Below are positions 1-6,852 of a stretch of DNA of 8,005 nt, one piece after another. The notes below the pieces were generated by a model. That model was not told the DNA's origin. It ran no database searches and worked only from the letters and a program-made list of their open reading frames with translations. Every line of letters starts with the position of its first letter. Position 1 is the first letter of the stretch. The stretch lies in contig DUEQ01000023.1 of NCBI GenBank assembly GCA_011192085.1, positions 1 through 8,005 on the forward strand. Direction: 5' to 3'. Both the position numbers and the translations under genes were made by a program. Origin of the DNA: Caldilineae bacterium (GTDB lineage: Bacteria; Chloroflexota; Anaerolineae; J102).

Positions 1-415
1 TATCAGTCAGGGCGCTTGGCATCAGCTCATCTGTGCGAATATGGGATTTAAACAATTATTTTTTCGCCCGCGCACCTACTAACGCGCCCGACTTCAATCA
101 TCACAAAGGCGCAAAGACCCGAAGCGCGCCAAGCGCGTCAAAGCTTTTTCTACGCAACGTGCGACTTTTTATGAGGTCACAAGACCGCTGACGTCAAGTG
201 GTGAAGGACCAAGTTTGGAGGTTGATGAAGGCACAAAGGGTATGCGCCAGAATCCTTCGCACCCGTCGTGATTGGACATGCCACAGATCACAGGCGCGGA
301 TACGCTCGATTTGAAAATCGTCCACCTAGCTGGGCAATCACGGTTTCCATCTTCTCGCACCAGTGCATAGCTTTGGCAGCGCAATAACCCTAATCTGCAT
401 CGGGGTTGAAACGCG
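1..415. other. Intergenic region without a convincing gene
   Basis: I see no ORF here with recognisable protein similarity, no tRNA-like cloverleaf and no clear promoter. A hand count gives about 52% GC, clearly below the neighbouring genes, with an AT-rich patch near 46-65. It contains a phased octamer repeat (102-125), a second copy of CACAAAGG at 232-239, and a small dyad, CGATTT-GA-AAATCG, at 307-320. Just past the stop of the minus-strand phosphoesterase, AACCC (386-390) and GGGTT (403-407) could form a weak 5-bp stem with a 12-nt loop. It has no T-tract, so I do not call it a terminator. The stretch could be spacer or decayed coding sequence. Confidence 0.6.
102..125. repeat. Degenerate octamer-phased direct repeat
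   Basis: Three units follow each other in exact 8-nt phase: CACAAAGG (102-109), CGCAAAGA (110-117) and CCCGAAGC (118-125). Two less regular echoes come next: GCGCCAAG (126-133) and CGCGTCAAAG (134-143). CACAAAGG occurs again at 232-239. The units are seen directly. That they belong to a dispersed intergenic repeat family is inference. Confidence 0.45.
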
Positions 416-1159
416 TCACCAGCCCAGATACAACCGCGTGCCCAACACCTCCGGAAGCCCTGCGTCCAGGATCGCCCGCGCCACCGCATCGACATCATAC
501 GCCACTCGATGCCACGTCCACGTCCGCGCCTCTAGATCCAACAGAGCGAACGAGGCCCGGGGATCGTGATCGCGCGGTTGGCCTACGCCACCCGGATTGA
601 GCAGCCACTTATCCCCGATGTCCAACGCCAGAGGAACGCCTGGCTCCTCCCCCGTCAACCGGGCTTCGATCTGACCACGTTCCTTGTGCAGTCGCCAGGC
701 CATGGCCAGATGGCTGTGTCCGATAAGGCATACAGGAGTCTGGAAAGCATCGTAATTCTCCGCCGCGGTCTCAGGGTCGGTCACATACTCCCACACAGGG
801 GCTCGCGGGCTGCCATGCGCCAGAGTAAGGTCAGGGAGATCCTGACGCGTGGGCAGCGAAGCCAGCCAGTCCAGGCTTTCTCGGCTCAGATGCGTCCGAT
901 GCCACAGGATCGCCTCGCGGGCGACGGGATTGAATGCCGACAACGGGAGCGCGCCCACCACCGCCAGATCATGATTCCCGGCCAGACAGACATCCGCCCG
1001 CGCGCGAATGAGTTCGACGCAGGCTTCAGGCTCAGGCCCATAGCCCACCACATCCCCCAGACAAAACAGGCTGTCGGGTTGCAGCGCGTCAACGGCTTCC
1101 AGCGCCCGCTTGAGGGCGACCACATTGCCATGGATATCAGAGAGCACAGCGATTCGCAT
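416..1159 (-). CDS. Metallophosphoesterase, YfcE/calcineurin-like superfamily
   Basis: A 247-residue cytosolic two-metal phosphoesterase with no signal peptide or membrane segment. The metal-binding motifs appear in family order: SDIHGN (7-12, Asp8 and His10), GDVVGYGP (35-42, Asp36), GNHD (61-64, Asn62 and His63), AHGSP (114-118) and GHSH (147-150). The tail carries NPGGVGQPRDHDPRAS (188-203), typical of the bacterial Metallophos_2 group. Members cleave phosphomono- or phosphodiesters, often with Mn2+; the substrate here cannot be told. An upstream in-frame ATG at 1204 would add 15 residues, but the conserved fold begins exactly at MRIAVLSDIHGN and a good promoter lies between the two ATGs, so I chose 1159. 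The gene is transcribed divergently from the glycosyltransferase and appears monocistronic in the window. Family call firm, substrate unknown. Confidence 0.93.
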   Translation of the reverse strand: MRIAVLSDIHGNVVALKRALEAVDALQPDSLFCLGDVVGYGPEPEACVELIRARADVCLAGNHDLAVVGALPLSAFNPVAREAILWHRTHLSRESLDWLASLPTRQDLPDLTLAHGSPRAPVWEYVTDPETAAENYDAFQTPVCLIGHSHLAMAWRLHKERGQIEARLTGEEPGVPLALDIGDKWLLNPGGVGQPRDHDPRASFALLDLEARTWTWHRVAYDVDAVARAILDAGLPEVLGTRLYLGW

Positions 1160-1165
1160 GACCCT

Positions 1166-1195
1166 ATTGTATGCGCGTCGAGCAGGGCGCGTCAA
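1166..1195 (-). promoter_or_regulatory. Sigma70-type promoter of the phosphoesterase gene (leaderless)
   Basis: Read on the minus strand, TTGACG (1195-1190) and TACAAT (1171-1166) are separated by 18 nt, each one base from consensus. Only six bases (AGGGTC) lie between the -10 box and the ATG at 1159, so transcription would start at or within a base or two of the ATG. The mRNA would therefore be leaderless. The boxes are seen; the start point is inferred from usual spacing. Confidence 0.7.
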
Positions 1196-1226
1196 TTCAG
1201 CCACCAGAGGATGGAGGATGGGCGGG

Positions 1227-1257
1227 TTGGCTAAATGACGAAATCATGCCTTATAAT
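1227..1257 (+). promoter_or_regulatory. Sigma70-type promoter of the GT4-phosphotransferase pair (leaderless)
   Basis: A perfect TATAAT (1252-1257) is preceded by TTGGCT (1227-1232, 4 of 6 consensus bases) with a rather long 19-nt spacer. The expected transcription start is about 1264, next to the in-frame GTG at 1265. The longer ORF start at ATG 1235 lies between the two boxes and would be absent from this transcript. Just upstream is an exact tandem 7-mer, GAGGATG twice (1207-1220), of unknown meaning. Confidence 0.6.
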
Positions 1258-1264
1258 TGGTTCC

Positions 1265-2422
1265 GTGATCCCATCTCCATCTCGTCCAACCATCGGCCTG
1301 ATGGCCACCCTCCTTTCCTCTGCGCCCAACTACCGGGGGGCGGGCATCCATCAATACAGCAAGGCATTGCTTGCCTTCCTGCCCCGCCACGCACCCGCAT
1401 TCGACTTTCACGCTTTCCTGATGGACAGGGCATTCTCCGCCCCAGGGGTCACATGCCATCGGGCAACGAAACTGACGGAAAGTCCCACACAGCGCATCCT
1501 GTGGGAACAGGTGCAGGTGGCCCGGCTGACGCGACAGTTGGGCCTTGATCTGCTCCATGGCTTCGCATACGCCCTTCCCGTTGCCGTCGCCATCCCCACG
1601 GTCGTCACGGTGCACGACCTCACCTTCCTTCGCTTTCCCCACGCTTTTCCCAGAAGCAAACAGCAATACCTCTCCCGGATGACCTCGTTCAGTTGCCGTC
1701 GGGCCCGCGTCGTCATCGCCGATTCCCACGCCACCGCGCGGGATCTGACCTCCCTGCTCGGGATTCCAGATGAGAAGATTCAAGTCATCTATCCCGGCGC
1801 GGACGCCCGCTATCGCCCCCTGCCGCGGGCAGAGGTGGAAGCCTGGAGGAAGCGAAAAAGCCTGCCCGAGCAATTCATCCTCATGGTGGGCACCCTGGAG
1901 CCCCGCAAGAACCACCTCGGCCTCATTGAGGCCTACGCCCGCTATCGCACCCTGGCCCGCCATCCTCTCCCGTTGTTCATCGGCGGCGGCAAAGGATGGC
2001 ATTATCAGCAAATCTTCGTCAGGGTCCAGGCCCTGGGTCTGGAAAAGGATGTGCATTTCCTGGGCTTTGTGCCTTGGGAGGACCTGCCCTGGCTGTATAA
2101 CGCGGCCACCCTTTTCGTCTATCCCTCCTACTACGAAGGTTTCGGCCTGCCCGTCGTCGAGGCCATGCGCAGCGGTCTGCCTGTCATCACCTCCACCGCC
2201 AGCAGCCTGCCCGAAGTCGCAGGCCAGGCCGCCCTGACTATCGATCCCGACGACCCCGACGCCCTGGCTCAGGCCATTTGGCGGGTGACCGAATCCGAAC
2301 CGGAGCGACTCGACGCCATGCGCGCCCAGGGTCTGGCCCAGGCCCGACGCTTTCAGTGGCAAGAGACCGCCCGCCAAACCGCCCGCGTCTATGCCCGCAT
2401 CCTGAATCTTCCCCATGCTTAA
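1265..2422 (+). CDS. GT4-family glycosyltransferase (GT-B fold)
   Basis: A retaining GT-B glycosyltransferase of about 385 residues, normal family length, probably adding a sugar from a nucleotide donor to a lipid-linked acceptor on the cytoplasmic side. The N-terminal Rossmann domain shows the glycine motif NYRGAGI (22-28), HDLTF (117-121) and ADSHATARDL (152-161). The C-terminal donor domain has VGTLEPRKN (208-216), FLGFVPWEDLPWLY and the E-x7-E signature EGFGLPVVE (291-299), with RSGLPV after it. No membrane segment is seen. Start: an ATG at 1235 would add ten residues, but it sits inside the promoter; the family-like sequence begins near PTIGLMATLLSS, so I chose the GTG at 1265. There is no Shine-Dalgarno sequence close to it. 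The stop overlaps the next gene by 8 nt (ATGCTTAA), implying translational coupling with the phosphotransferase. Sugar specificity is unknown. Confidence 0.92.
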   Translation: MIPSPSRPTIGLMATLLSSAPNYRGAGIHQYSKALLAFLPRHAPAFDFHAFLMDRAFSAPGVTCHRATKLTESPTQRILWEQVQVARLTRQLGLDLLHGFAYALPVAVAIPTVVTVHDLTFLRFPHAFPRSKQQYLSRMTSFSCRRARVVIADSHATARDLTSLLGIPDEKIQVIYPGADARYRPLPRAEVEAWRKRKSLPEQFILMVGTLEPRKNHLGLIEAYARYRTLARHPLPLFIGGGKGWHYQQIFVRVQALGLEKDVHFLGFVPWEDLPWLYNAATLFVYPSYYEGFGLPVVEAMRSGLPVITSTASSLPEVAGQAALTIDPDDPDALAQAIWRVTESEPERLDAMRAQGLAQARRFQWQETARQTARVYARILNLPHA

Positions 2423-3842
2423 GTTCATCCACCGCTACCAGAGAATCCTCCTGGCTGGCGTCGACGCGATCCTGGTCATCCTCGCCTTCTACCTGGCGTG
2501 GTATCTGCGTTATGAGCGGCAATGGTATCACATCGTGGATCCGGCGTCCTACACCGATTTTAGCTTCTACTTCAAGATCGGCGCCATCGCCGCGGTCTTC
2601 ACCCTGTTTATCTTTTACCTGCAAGGCGTCTACGCCATCCCGCGCGGCGCCTCCTTCTTCGCCGAATTCTCGCGGCTTCTCACCTCCAGCGCCGTGGTCA
2701 CCATCGTCCTCATGGTGGGCAACTACATGTTCCAGCCCCTCTATCACTCCCGGCTGGTGTACGGCATGGCGGGCGGATTCATCCTTTTCCTCACCACCCT
2801 CGCCCACCTGGGCAACCGCTATCTTACCGCCCGGCTGCGACGAAAAGGTTTTGGCTCTCGACGCATCCTGCTGGTGGGCGCGGGCGAGATCAGCCGTACA
2901 ATCATGCGCACCTTGCTGGCCGAACCCGCCCTGGGCTACGAAGTCCTGGGCTTTCTGGATGACAACCCCCAGAAGGGCCAGCGCAACCTGGGTCCCTTTC
3001 ATGGCCTCGGCCCCATCGACAACCTCCCCCAGGTGCTGGTGGAGAACCAGGTGGATGAGGTCATCGTCACCCTGCCCTGGCAATATCACCGCCGCATCAA
3101 CAGCATCCTCAACCAGTGCAACCGCATGAACGTACGGGCCCGAGTTGTGCCCGATGTGCTACAATTGAGCCTCGACCGGGTCGATATCGAGATGCTCCAC
3201 GGCATCCCCCTCATTAGCATCAAACAACCCGGTTTCACTCGGGGTCAGCTCGTCATCAAGCGGGCCCTGGATTGGATCATCGGCAGCCTGGGATTGCTTG
3301 TGGCGCTCCCCATCATGGGGCTGCTGGCCCTGGCCATCAAACTGGATTCCCCGGGGCCGGTGTTCTTCATCCAGACCCGCGTGGGCCGGAACGGCGAACC
3401 CTTCAAAGCGTATAAATTCCGTTCCATGGTCCCCGATGCCGAACAATTGAAACCCCAACTAGAAGCCCTCAACGAAGCCGACGGTCCCATCTTCAAGATC
3501 AAGGATGACCCCCGGCTGACGCGAGTGGGGCGCTTCCTGCGTCGCACCAGCTTGGATGAGCTCCCCCAGATCTTCAACGTGCTGAAAGGCGAGATGAGCC
3601 TGGTGGGGCCTCGTCCCGCTCTGCCCGAGGAAGTGGAACGGTATGATCCCTGGCATCGTAAACGATTGCGAGCTCTTCCCGGCATGACCGGCCTCTGGCA
3701 GGTCTCAGGACGCTCCAATCTCAGCTTCGACGAAATGGTCATGTTGGACATCTACTACGTCGAAAACTGGTCGCCTGGCCTCGACATCGCCATCCTCCTC
3801 CGCACCATCCCCAAAGTCATCATCGGCGAGGGCGCCTATTGA
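2415..3842 (+). CDS. Polyprenyl glycosylphosphotransferase (WcaJ/PNPT type)
   Basis: A 475-residue membrane enzyme, typical length for the large WcaJ-like class. It transfers a sugar-1-phosphate from a nucleotide sugar to undecaprenyl phosphate, the first committed step of exopolysaccharide or glycan synthesis. Four hydrophobic segments lie at roughly 10-31, 53-73, 90-107 and 115-135. They are followed by a cytosolic Rossmann-like domain with ILLVGAGEIS (151-160) and GFLDDNP (179-185), then a hydrophobic helix (286-308). The catalytic domain shows KFRSM (334-338), the DE dyad in SLDELPQ (Asp381, Glu382), SLVGPRP (395-401) and PGMTGLWQVSGRS (422-434). All hallmark residues are present. It overlaps the upstream GT4 gene by 8 nt, so initiation and extension of one glycan are probably co-expressed. 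The sugar (glucose, galactose or another) cannot be read from sequence. Confidence 0.95.
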   Translation: MLKFIHRYQRILLAGVDAILVILAFYLAWYLRYERQWYHIVDPASYTDFSFYFKIGAIAAVFTLFIFYLQGVYAIPRGASFFAEFSRLLTSSAVVTIVLMVGNYMFQPLYHSRLVYGMAGGFILFLTTLAHLGNRYLTARLRRKGFGSRRILLVGAGEISRTIMRTLLAEPALGYEVLGFLDDNPQKGQRNLGPFHGLGPIDNLPQVLVENQVDEVIVTLPWQYHRRINSILNQCNRMNVRARVVPDVLQLSLDRVDIEMLHGIPLISIKQPGFTRGQLVIKRALDWIIGSLGLLVALPIMGLLALAIKLDSPGPVFFIQTRVGRNGEPFKAYKFRSMVPDAEQLKPQLEALNEADGPIFKIKDDPRLTRVGRFLRRTSLDELPQIFNVLKGEMSLVGPRPALPEEVERYDPWHRKRLRALPGMTGLWQVSGRSNLSFDEMVMLDIYYVENWSPGLDIAILLRTIPKVIIGEGAY

Positions 3843-3882
3843 CCCTGTCTCGAAAATAGAATTCGCGTGGTTTGCAGAGATG

Positions 3883-3936
3883 ATCTCGAAGCCGAGATTG
3901 GCCGAGTTTGCCAATGACGTTTGACGAACTTGGCCA
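3883..3936 (+). terminator. Tandem hairpins after the phosphotransferase gene, possible terminator
   Basis: Stem 1: ATCTCG (3883-3888), loop AAGC, CGAGAT (3893-3898). Stem 2 begins at the next base: 3899-3910 pairs with 3925-3936 over 12 bp with two G-U wobbles and a 14-nt loop. They start 41 nt after the stop codon, a reasonable place for a 3' end. No T-tract follows, so a classical Rho-independent terminator is not supported. A processing or mRNA-end-protecting structure, or a dispersed repeat, is equally possible. Confidence 0.35.
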
Positions 3937-4008
3937 TCTGCGTCAGGTTGGCTGTATCCAAGGTTTGCAGGCGCCAGGTCGCAAGGGGCCAGTGGACCTG
4001 AGCAGCCC

Positions 4009-4040
4009 CACCTGCTACTTGCTACCTACCACCTGCCACC
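4009..4040. repeat. Heptanucleotide tandem repeat, consensus YACYTRC
   Basis: Units in strict 7-nt phase: CACCTGC (4009-4015), TACTTGC (4016-4022), TACCTAC (4023-4029), CACCTGC (4030-4036), then a partial CACC (4037-4040). The first and fourth copies are identical; variation is limited to pyrimidine or purine swaps. The layout recalls the short tandemly repeated heptamers known from heterocystous cyanobacteria; a relationship is not implied. Confidence 0.7.
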
Positions 4041-4048
4041 ATGTCCAC

Positions 4049-4067
4049 CGGTAGCCGCGGGCTACCG
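4049..4067. repeat. Perfect GC-rich palindrome, REP-like
   Basis: CGGTAGCC (4049-4056), a 3-nt GCG centre (4057-4059) and GGCTACCG (4060-4067) form a perfect 8-bp inverted repeat. As RNA or single-stranded DNA it would fold into a tight stem. It lies directly after the heptamer repeat and 31 nt before the chosen start of the M20 gene. It resembles REP elements in size and compactness; membership in a dispersed family is inference. Confidence 0.6.
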
Positions 4068-4097
4068 CCCGTGACGCCTGTTTCCAGAATAAAAACC

Positions 4098-5342
4098 ATG
4101 CCCCTACTGCCCCTTCTTCCCGCCCGAACGTCCTACGCTCGCGAGCGCTTGAGCAGCGCCTACGCAGACGCGTGCACCGATTTCTTGCAGCGCCTGGTGA
4201 GCACACCCAGTCCCTCTGGCCAGGAAGCCGACGTCGCCCGGCTGGTGGCCGATGAGATGCGCGCGCTGGGATTTCGAGATGTGCGGATCGATGACGTGGG
4301 CAATGTGGTGGGCTGGCTGGGCGCAAAACAAGGCCCCATCCTCCTCGTGGATGGGCATCTGGACACCGCCGCGGTGGGCGACCCCACGGCCTGGGAAGTC
4401 GATCCCTTTGGAGGGGAGATCCGAGAGGGGCGATTGTACGGCCTAGGCAGCGTCGACGCCAAAGGCTCCCTGGCAGCCATGATTTACGGGCTGGGTTTGC
4501 TGGCCCGAAGCAACGATGCATTGCCAGGGCAGATCCTGGTTGTGGCCGTGGTGCAAGAGGAGCCTGCTGAAGGATTGGCCCTGCAAGCCGCGCTGAACGC
4601 ATTGGACCTCCTCCCCGATTGGACCCTCATCGCCAAGCCCACGGAGATGCGCCTGGTACGGGGACACCGCGGGCGCATGGAGGTGCGCCTCTCCACCTTT
4701 GGCCGCACCGCGCATTCCGCCATGCCCGAACAGGGCGACAACGCGCTCTACGCCGCGGCTCGGCTGGTCTTCGGCATTGAGCTGCTGGGCATGAATCTGA
4801 TGAAAGACCCTGTGCTGGGCCAGGGAACCATTGCCATTACCCGATTCACCACCCACAGCAGCGCGCACAACGCCATCCCCGACCGCTGCGATCTCACCAT
4901 CGACCGCCGCATCACCCTGGGCGAGACCGCCTCCCGCGTGCTGGCCGAACTGGACACCCTCATCCAGCGGGAAGGCGTGCGCGCCCAGGCCCGCATCGCC
5001 CATTATCAGCAGAATTCCTACACCGGCTACAAACTCGCAGCCGACGCCCACTATCCCGCCTGGCTCCTGCCCGAAGACCACCCCCTGCTGGTTCAAGCGG
5101 TCGCCTCCATGGAGCGCAGTCTGGGCCACAAACCGGAGGTGGGAATCTGGCGCTTTTCCAGCGATGGCGTTTATACTGTGGGGCTCGCGGGCATTCCCAC
5201 CATCGGCTTCGGGCCGGGACGCAGCCTCCTCAGTCATGCGCCCAACGAGTCCATTCAGCTCGCCGAAGTCCATCGCAGCATCCCCCTCTACGCAGACCTC
5301 GCCCGCGACCTCCTCTTCGGCCTTTCGAATCTGAAACGATGA
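4098..5342 (+). CDS. M20-family metallohydrolase, YgeY/ArgE/DapE-like
   Basis: A cytosolic di-zinc amidohydrolase or peptidase of 414 residues, close to the YgeY-type length. Visible motifs: DGHLDT (85-90, metal His87), GLGSVDAKG (115-123, bridging Asp120), VQEEPAEG (152-159, catalytic Glu154 and ligand Glu155), VRGHRGRMEV (187-196, start of the lid domain), HNAIPDRC (257-264) and LLSHAPNE (377-384, ligand His380). Where the family usually has a Glu ligand in an E-P-T motif, this protein has Lys180 (AKPTEM, codon 4635-4637). The ATG at 4041 would add 19 residues encoded by repeat and palindrome DNA, so I start at 4098; no Shine-Dalgarno is present at either. The stop lies 16 nt before the GT2 gene, suggesting one operon. 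Known relatives deacylate N-acyl amino acids or cleave small peptides; the substrate is unknown, and activity may be altered if Lys180 is real. Confidence 0.88.
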   Translation: MPLLPLLPARTSYARERLSSAYADACTDFLQRLVSTPSPSGQEADVARLVADEMRALGFRDVRIDDVGNVVGWLGAKQGPILLVDGHLDTAAVGDPTAWEVDPFGGEIREGRLYGLGSVDAKGSLAAMIYGLGLLARSNDALPGQILVVAVVQEEPAEGLALQAALNALDLLPDWTLIAKPTEMRLVRGHRGRMEVRLSTFGRTAHSAMPEQGDNALYAAARLVFGIELLGMNLMKDPVLGQGTIAITRFTTHSSAHNAIPDRCDLTIDRRITLGETASRVLAELDTLIQREGVRAQARIAHYQQNSYTGYKLAADAHYPAWLLPEDHPLLVQAVASMERSLGHKPEVGIWRFSSDGVYTVGLAGIPTIGFGPGRSLLSHAPNESIQLAEVHRSIPLYADLARDLLFGLSNLKR

Positions 5343-5358
5343 TCGGACCCCTTCCATC

Positions 5359-6852
5359 ATGGCCTCCATGCAAACCCTCATCCCTGCGCTCTATCAGAGC
5401 GCTGTCTTTTTGTTGATCTTCTACGGCCTCTTCGTCCTGGCCTCGGTGATTCTCTTCCTGCGTTATCGCCATCGCCACGACTGGCCCGCGGCCCTGCCGC
5501 CGGAGGATTGGCCCACGGTCACCATCCAGACGCCCATCTTCAACGAGCGTCAGGTGGCCGAACGAGTTATCGCCGCGGTTGCGGCCCTCGATTACCCCGC
5601 GGACCGTCTCCATATCCAGGTGCTGGATGACTCCACCGACAGCACCGCTGCCCGAGTGGCCCGGCTGGTGGCCCGGCTGCGTCGGGAGCGCGGACTGCAC
5701 ATCGAGCACCTCCACCGCAAACGCCGCACCGGCTACAAAGCGGGCGCACTGGCCGCGGGCCTGCAAGCGGACGCCAGCGACTTCGTCGCCATCTTCGATG
5801 CCGACTTCGCGCCTGAACCCGATTGGCTGAAACGGACCGTCGCCGCCCTGGCCGCTCATCCTGAACTCGCCTTCGTGCAGACTCGCTGGGCCCATCTCAA
5901 TCGAACTCAGAACCTGATCACCGCGGCCCAGGCCCTGGCCCTGGATGGGCATTTCGTGGTGGAACAGCAGGCCCGATCCGCCTCCGGCTTCATGCAGAAC
6001 TTCAACGGCAGCGGCGGACTCTGGCGTCGGGCCGCCATCGACGACGCAGGCGGCTGGCAGGCCGACACCGTCACCGAGGACCTGGATCTGGCCTATCGGG
6101 CGCAGTTGAAAGGCTGGCGCGGCAGCTACGTCAACGCCATCGCCGCGCCCGCCGAACTCCCCCCCGTCCTCACCGGGTTCAAACGTCAGCAGCGTCGATG
6201 GGCCAAAGGCTCCATCCAGACCTTGCGCAAGTTGGCCCTGCCCATTCTCCGCAGCGACAAAGGATGGGCGAGGAAGCTGTACGCCCTGGCCCACATGGGG
6301 GGCTACGCCTTTCATCTCCCCCTGTTGGCCCTACTCATCCTCTCCCTGCCCCTGGCTCTCTTACCCGACCATCGCCTGCCCTTGCCCGGCATCGGCGTGG
6401 CCTCCATGGCCTTCTCCATTGCGCCGTTCATGATGTTCGCTCTGGCCCAGTGGGCGTTGGATGGCCGCGCTGGCCTGAAGCGCCTGTGGGCTCTACCCCT
6501 CCTGGCCATCCTGTTCATGGGCCTCTCCCCCGCCATCTCCCTCTCCGTCATGGCCGGATTGCACGCGTCGGGCGGGATCTTCGAACGCACCCCCAAGCAG
6601 GGACGCGGCCCCCGCCAGGCCGCCCTCCCTCGCACCATGGCCCTACGCGATTTCCTGCCCGAGGCCCTGGCCTTCGCCTACGCCCTGTTGACCACGACCA
6701 TCATGCTGATCACGGGCGACTGGGCTTTGCTACCCCTGCCCTTGCTTTTTCTGGCTGGCACAGGGCTGACGTTGGGGCTGGAGCTGAGCGAATATCGCTC
6801 GGTGAAGCGCCTCCATCGCCGCGGTCGAACCTCCTTGCTCGGTGTTCAGTAG
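5359..6852 (+). CDS. Membrane GT2 glycosyltransferase, cellulose/mannan-synthase-like
   Basis: A 497-residue processive-type family 2 glycosyltransferase. One N-terminal membrane helix (about 12-34) precedes a cytosolic GT-A domain, and about five hydrophobic segments follow (roughly 317-336, 345-366, 376-400, 433-452, 454-474). The full inverting set is present: LDDSTDST (89-96), DADF (147-150, metal-binding DxD), TEDLD (239-243, general base Asp241) and QQRRW (277-281, the QxxRW of synthases that hold a growing chain). The N-half with TPIFNE and RRTGYKAGAL matches the CslA/CESA-like bacterial group. No PilZ domain is present, so direct c-di-GMP control through that domain is not expected. 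It probably makes or extends a beta-linked polysaccharide or a glycolipid; the product is unknown. A second in-frame ATG at 5368 is an alternative start. Its 3' end overlaps the lipoprotein gene by 11 nt. Confidence 0.92.
   Translation: MASMQTLIPALYQSAVFLLIFYGLFVLASVILFLRYRHRHDWPAALPPEDWPTVTIQTPIFNERQVAERVIAAVAALDYPADRLHIQVLDDSTDSTAARVARLVARLRRERGLHIEHLHRKRRTGYKAGALAAGLQADASDFVAIFDADFAPEPDWLKRTVAALAAHPELAFVQTRWAHLNRTQNLITAAQALALDGHFVVEQQARSASGFMQNFNGSGGLWRRAAIDDAGGWQADTVTEDLDLAYRAQLKGWRGSYVNAIAAPAELPPVLTGFKRQQRRWAKGSIQTLRKLALPILRSDKGWARKLYALAHMGGYAFHLPLLALLILSLPLALLPDHRLPLPGIGVASMAFSIAPFMMFALAQWALDGRAGLKRLWALPLLAILFMGLSPAISLSVMAGLHASGGIFERTPKQGRGPRQAALPRTMALRDFLPEALAFAYALLTTTIMLITGDWALLPLPLLFLAGTGLTLGLELSEYRSVKRLHRRGRTSLLGVQ

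Larger units (their letters stand above)
3843..4097. other. Repeat-rich spacer between the two plus-strand gene groups
   Basis: No coding sequence is convincing here. The spacer contains, in order, two adjacent hairpins (3883-3936), a 7-nt-phased tandem repeat (4009-4040) and a perfect 8-bp palindrome (4049-4067). No strong promoter stands out. CAGAAT at 4085-4090, eight bases before the ATG at 4098, is a weak -10 candidate without a matching -35. An ATG at 4041 opens the same frame as the next gene, but it lies at the junction of the tandem repeat and the palindrome. Confidence 0.6.

Noticed and set aside
278..370. A short plus-strand frame starting at ATG 278
   Set aside because: Thirty codons, no ribosome-binding site, no similarity that I can recognise, and no promoter nearby.
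169..498. A 109-codon minus-strand frame running into the end of the phosphoesterase gene
   Set aside because: It overlaps the coding end of the phosphoesterase in another frame, and its translation shows no domain, signal or membrane segment.
1244..2428. A 394-codon open frame on the minus strand opposite the GT4 gene
   Set aside because: Its translation is low-complexity Gly/Asp/His-rich with no motif, while the plus strand carries a complete GT4 signature. It is an antisense shadow produced by GC-rich codons.
2238..3089. Overlapping 283-codon frames on both strands inside the GT4/phosphotransferase region
   Set aside because: Both conflict with the well-supported plus-strand genes and have biased, motif-free translations (Ser/Pro/Thr-rich on plus, Gly/Asp/Glu-rich on minus).
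3921..3958. TTGACG (3921-3926) with TGTATC (3953-3958) as a promoter for the M20 operon
   Set aside because: The spacing is 26 nt, far too long, and the TTGACG lies mostly in the loop of the second hairpin.
4041..4097. N-terminal extension of the M20 hydrolase from the ATG at 4041
   Set aside because: The 19 extra codons are made of the palindrome and the edge of the heptamer repeat and match nothing in the family; the ATG at 4098 is more likely.
5230..6315. A 361-codon minus-strand open frame opposite the M20 and GT2 genes
   Set aside because: It spans two real genes on the other strand, has no recognisable domain, and has the Gly-rich make-up of a shadow frame.
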